Below the pieces are notes generated by a model that was given only the letters and a program-made list of their open reading frames with translations, ran no database searches and was not told the DNA's origin. From Oenanthe sinensis (taxonomy: Eukaryota > Streptophyta > Magnoliopsida > Apiales > Apiaceae), in NCBI GenBank assembly GCA_028671895.1, contig CM053810.1:63923501-63987500 (forward strand): a DNA stretch of 64,000 nucleotides. Reading direction: 5' to 3'. The position numbers and the translations under genes are program-made. Position 1 is the first letter of the stretch. Each line of letters begins with the position of its first letter. Positions 60,901 to 64,000 of this stretch are shown here, in pieces.

Positions 60901-63596
60901 TGCTGTATTATAAGTTCTATAGATTGGATTAGACCTCTGCCCTTGTCTTGGTTAAGTATACTCTATTAGTCTATTTATATATGTCAAATTGAAGTAAATG
61001 TAAATTTAAAATGATGTTGGTATTTTTGTATTTATTCTTTCTTCCGAGGATTCATTAATAGCCTTTCCGCAAAGCTCCTTCCTGCAATGACCAAGGTCAT
61101 GGGTTTAAATTCTAACTCCCCTTCCATATATACTTAAAATATTAACACATTGACAAGTATATAACAAATCGTAATATAGTTTCCTTATTTTTTTCAATAT
61201 AATTCCCCTTTTCCTACTATTCTGTGTTTCAAAGTTCCAAAGTCTGCCTAATAATACCTGGTAGTTCGTAAATCGTAATACATATTTTTGTTCATGTGAG
61301 GTTTTTACTTCTATAGACTGTCAGTGCATAATTTGCAATTATCAAATTTTCTCTTATAATTGACTAGCTAATTTCTGGAACAGAATTTCTTGTTTAAATC
61401 AAAGGATGAGGACTCACAACTGAAGGCTATTGATTTTGGATTGTCAGATTATGTAAAGCCAGGTTTGTGAAAGTTTCCCTCTTCAGTGTGATACTTGAAA
61501 ATCAGTTTTTCAATATTGCGAGTGGCTTGCAGATGAAAGGCTAAATGATATTGTTGGCAGCGCATACTATGTGGCTCCAGAAGTTTTACATAGATCTTAC
61601 AGTACTGAGGCTGATGTCTGGAGTATTGGTGTGATATCATATATCCTATTATGTGGCAGCCGTCCATTTTGGGCTCGAACTGAGTCTGGGATCTTTCGAG
61701 CTGTTCTAAAAGCTGATCTTAGTTTTGATGAACCACCCTGGCCCTCTGTATCGTCTGAGGCTAAAGACTTTGTCAAGCGTCTATTGAATAAAGATCCAAG
61801 AAAAAGAATGACCGCTGCTCAAGCCTTGTGTAAGTGTCTTATATATTACTTTCTGAGTTCGTGTTTTCAATGTTTTTAGTGTATCCTAAAAGTTCTCTTC
61901 TGCAGGTCATTCATGGATCAAGAATGGTAATGATATAAAGTTTCCACTAGACATACTGGTATTCAAACTTATGAAAGTTTATATGCGTTCATCTCCTCTT
62001 CGAAAAGCGGCTTTACGGGTGTGTTTATGGTGCTATTTTGTAGAGTCATGTTTTACCTCTTTCAGAAAATGATATTAAATCTTTGTACAAGGCATGAAAT
62101 TTTTTTGTTTTACATGATTTAAGATTCGAGAGTAGTTATGAATGTCTTCGCTCAAGCAAACAATAATCTTGATTCATTTTTGTTTAAATAATATATCTTC
62201 CATTTTTCCCTAAAGGTTTGCATTTAAGGCTCTTCAGTAGAATATTACATACTATTATAGTTTATGAATTTCTTGCACTTCCAGAAGTGTAAACCTGTCA
62301 GTACTCAGTACAGAAATAATCTTGCTCATGTTTCTGGCATAAAGTATTCGCTTCTTCATATTGTTAAAATTGTTTGATCTTGATGCTAGCTAAAGAGCAT
62401 TTAATGGAAGCATTTTTCAGTTGATCTTATTTTTACCATTTAGATAAACATATACAAAACATAGCCCAGTGCCACAGTTAGATACTATTTGCTTCAAGTA
62501 TAACCATGTTGAATTTACCTTTATTGGCAAACCACAATTTTTGTTTCTTTATATCGACTATTGTTGTTTTAAATGGACAATATTAGCTTATAGAAAAGGT
62601 AATAAGTATTAGGAGAAAACTGCAGCATATTAATAGTCTGGTCGGACTGATTATAACATCTGGAATAAATTTTTATTGCTTGCTTATCTCTTAGTCCATG
62701 TGTTTATTGGCGAGATAACTAATTTATCAGTTCATTTTGGCAAAATGCTCTATTACTAGAACAATCTAATAGTTCCTCCCTCTTTAAACTTTGGCAGGCT
62801 TTATCTAAGACATTGACAGTTGATGAGCTATTTTATTTGAAGGAGCAATTTGTGTTGTTGGAACCAAACAAAAATGGAGATATAAGCTTGGAAAACATCA
62901 AACAGGTCAATTTGTTTTACTATGTTTTGTTATGAACTCTAGTTTAATGTTTCCTGTATCCTCTACCAATATGACCAGGCCTTGATGAGAAATTCAACGG
63001 ATGCAATGAAAGATTCTCATGTGCATGATCTTTTAGTATCGGTATGTCCTTCACTATTATGGGGATGGGCTTTCCTCAATTTTGTAGGAAGTACCATGCA
63101 TAATATCAAATTTTATGGAGTATCTGTTATATGTTATACATTTTTTTGCAAGAAACATAAAAACTCCTGCTTCGTTATTTTATCAGCTCAATGCACTTCA
63201 ATATAGAAGGATGGATTTTGAGGAATTCTGTGCAGCAGCTTTAAGTGTCCATCAGCTTGAGGCACTGGACCGATGGGAGCAACATGCTCGTTGCGCCTAT
63301 GAACTATTCGAGAAAGATGGTAACAGGGCTATTATGATTGAGGAGTTAGCTTATGTAAGTGCCTTCCTTTTAGGCAATTTGGCGGAATTACTGAAATGTA
63401 CAATTTGGATTTTATCACCAGCCTGATATGACATTATTTTCAAACATTATTTCAGGAACTAGGCCTTGGCCCGTCTATCCCTGTTCATGCCGTACTGAAT
63501 GACTGGATCAGGCATACAGATGGAAAGCTTAGTTTTCTTGGTTATGTGAAACTATTGCACGGTGTGTCTACTCGAGCCATTGCCAAAGCCCAATAA
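57916..63596 (+). CDS. CDPK-related kinase (CRK)
   Basis: Plasma-membrane Ser/Thr kinase of the CDPK/CRK superfamily. Eleven exons: 57916-58434, 59655-59785, 60377-60418, 60562-60670, 61384-61462, 61533-61829, 61906-62018, 62798-62905, 62979-63041, 63187-63354, 63456-63596; 589 aa, typical for CRKs. MGICIS at the N-terminus gives Gly2 for myristoylation and Cys4 for palmitoylation, followed by a Pro/Ser-rich variable region. The kinase domain, about 135-400, has GRGHFGYTC, VAVKVIPKAK, HRDLKPENFLFK, DFGLSDYVKP and GSAYYVAPEV. The C-terminal 180 residues carry degenerate EF-hands (LEPNKNGDISLENIKQ, FEKDGNRAIMIEEL) that, as in other CRKs, lack full calcium-binding loops, so regulation is expected to be calcium-independent or through calmodulin. 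The end, GYVKLLHGVSTRAIAKAQ, is family-typical. No lesions seen. Confidence 0.96.
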
Positions 63597-64000
63597 CTCC
63601 GTTTCATTACCGATCATGGCTGGGACTTGGGTCTATATACAAGACCCCCACTAATTTCTGTATTATTTTTCCTCTTGTTAGTACATATATGTAACATTTG
63701 AATTTTATAAATGCAATCTAACAAGTTAAACCTCTGAAACTTTGTACATGTTTTGACATATAAGAATGTACATTTATTTTCCCCAGCTAATTTGTATATC
63801 AAATCCACTTACAGAGAAAATTATTAAACGTCTGACGGTGCTAGGCTAAACATAATTAAGAAGGAAAAATATAAATTTGACGTGAAAAAAAAAATGCAAT
63901 TTACCAGTCATCAGGATACTAGTCTGGGTAGATTTTATATGAAGTTGGATTTACCGTGTGTTTGGATTGATGACGAGGACGAGAATAGGTGAAGGCTGAA
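63597..64000. other. CRK 3' UTR and flank
   Basis: Likely 3' untranslated region to roughly 63.8 kb, then spacer to the window edge. No further gene start is visible. Confidence 0.55.

Noticed and set aside
61080..61135. tRNA B-box-like stretch in intron 4 of the CRK gene
   Set aside because: No convincing A box, tail or target duplication; too weak to list as a SINE.
1..64000. CRISPR arrays, operons, bacterial origins, rRNA genes
   Set aside because: Nothing of the kind is present; the window is plant nuclear DNA with spliced genes.

Overview
The window is AT-rich nuclear DNA of a flowering plant, almost certainly a eudicot. The evidence is GT-AG introns with T-rich acceptors, plant-specific gene families (class III peroxidase, CDPK-related kinase, MAPKKK5-type kinase, patatin-like lipase), and a Ty1/copia LTR element with many hAT, Stowaway and Tourist-type miniature elements. 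I cannot name the species from sequence alone. All gene models were built by reading splice sites by eye and checking that the reading phase carries across every junction.

Layout. 1-9.5 kb is a transposon-rich desert: two non-autonomous hAT elements with 8-bp target duplications, nested Stowaway elements, a 230-bp tandem duplication and a long (TA)n tract. 9.5-13.1 kb is a MAPKKK5-like kinase gene (+). 14.06-14.30 kb is a two-exon gene for a 45-residue protein with a Cys/aromatic tail, easily missed because the intron hides it. 17.2-18.6 kb is a secreted class III peroxidase (+). 19.5-24.6 kb is a cyclophilin-40 gene (+, 361 aa). 26.7-32.4 kb is a tandem segmental duplication on the minus strand: a broken patatin-like gene, a WEB-family-like coiled-coil ORF, then an intact patatin-like gene. 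33-38 kb is mostly repeats, with two more hAT elements; the second ends about 104 bp before the next gene. 38.2-41.8 kb and 50.2-53.4 kb hold two paralogous phosphoglycerate-mutase-like genes (+), separated by Tourist and Stowaway elements and a young copia retrotransposon (43.08-48.94 kb, minus). The first paralog has a doubled exon 3 and a 26-codon loss in exon 5, yet its frame is intact. 57.9-63.6 kb is a CDPK-related kinase gene (+, 589 aa).

The genes are ordinary single plant loci, not an operon or pathway cluster. The most interesting points are the small Cys-rich protein, the remodelled but open mutase paralog with a hAT element at its 5' end, the asymmetric decay of the patatin duplicate, and the copia element whose gag and pol share one frame but are separated by a stop-containing spacer of short tandem repeats. 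I saw no clear novel multi-gene system.
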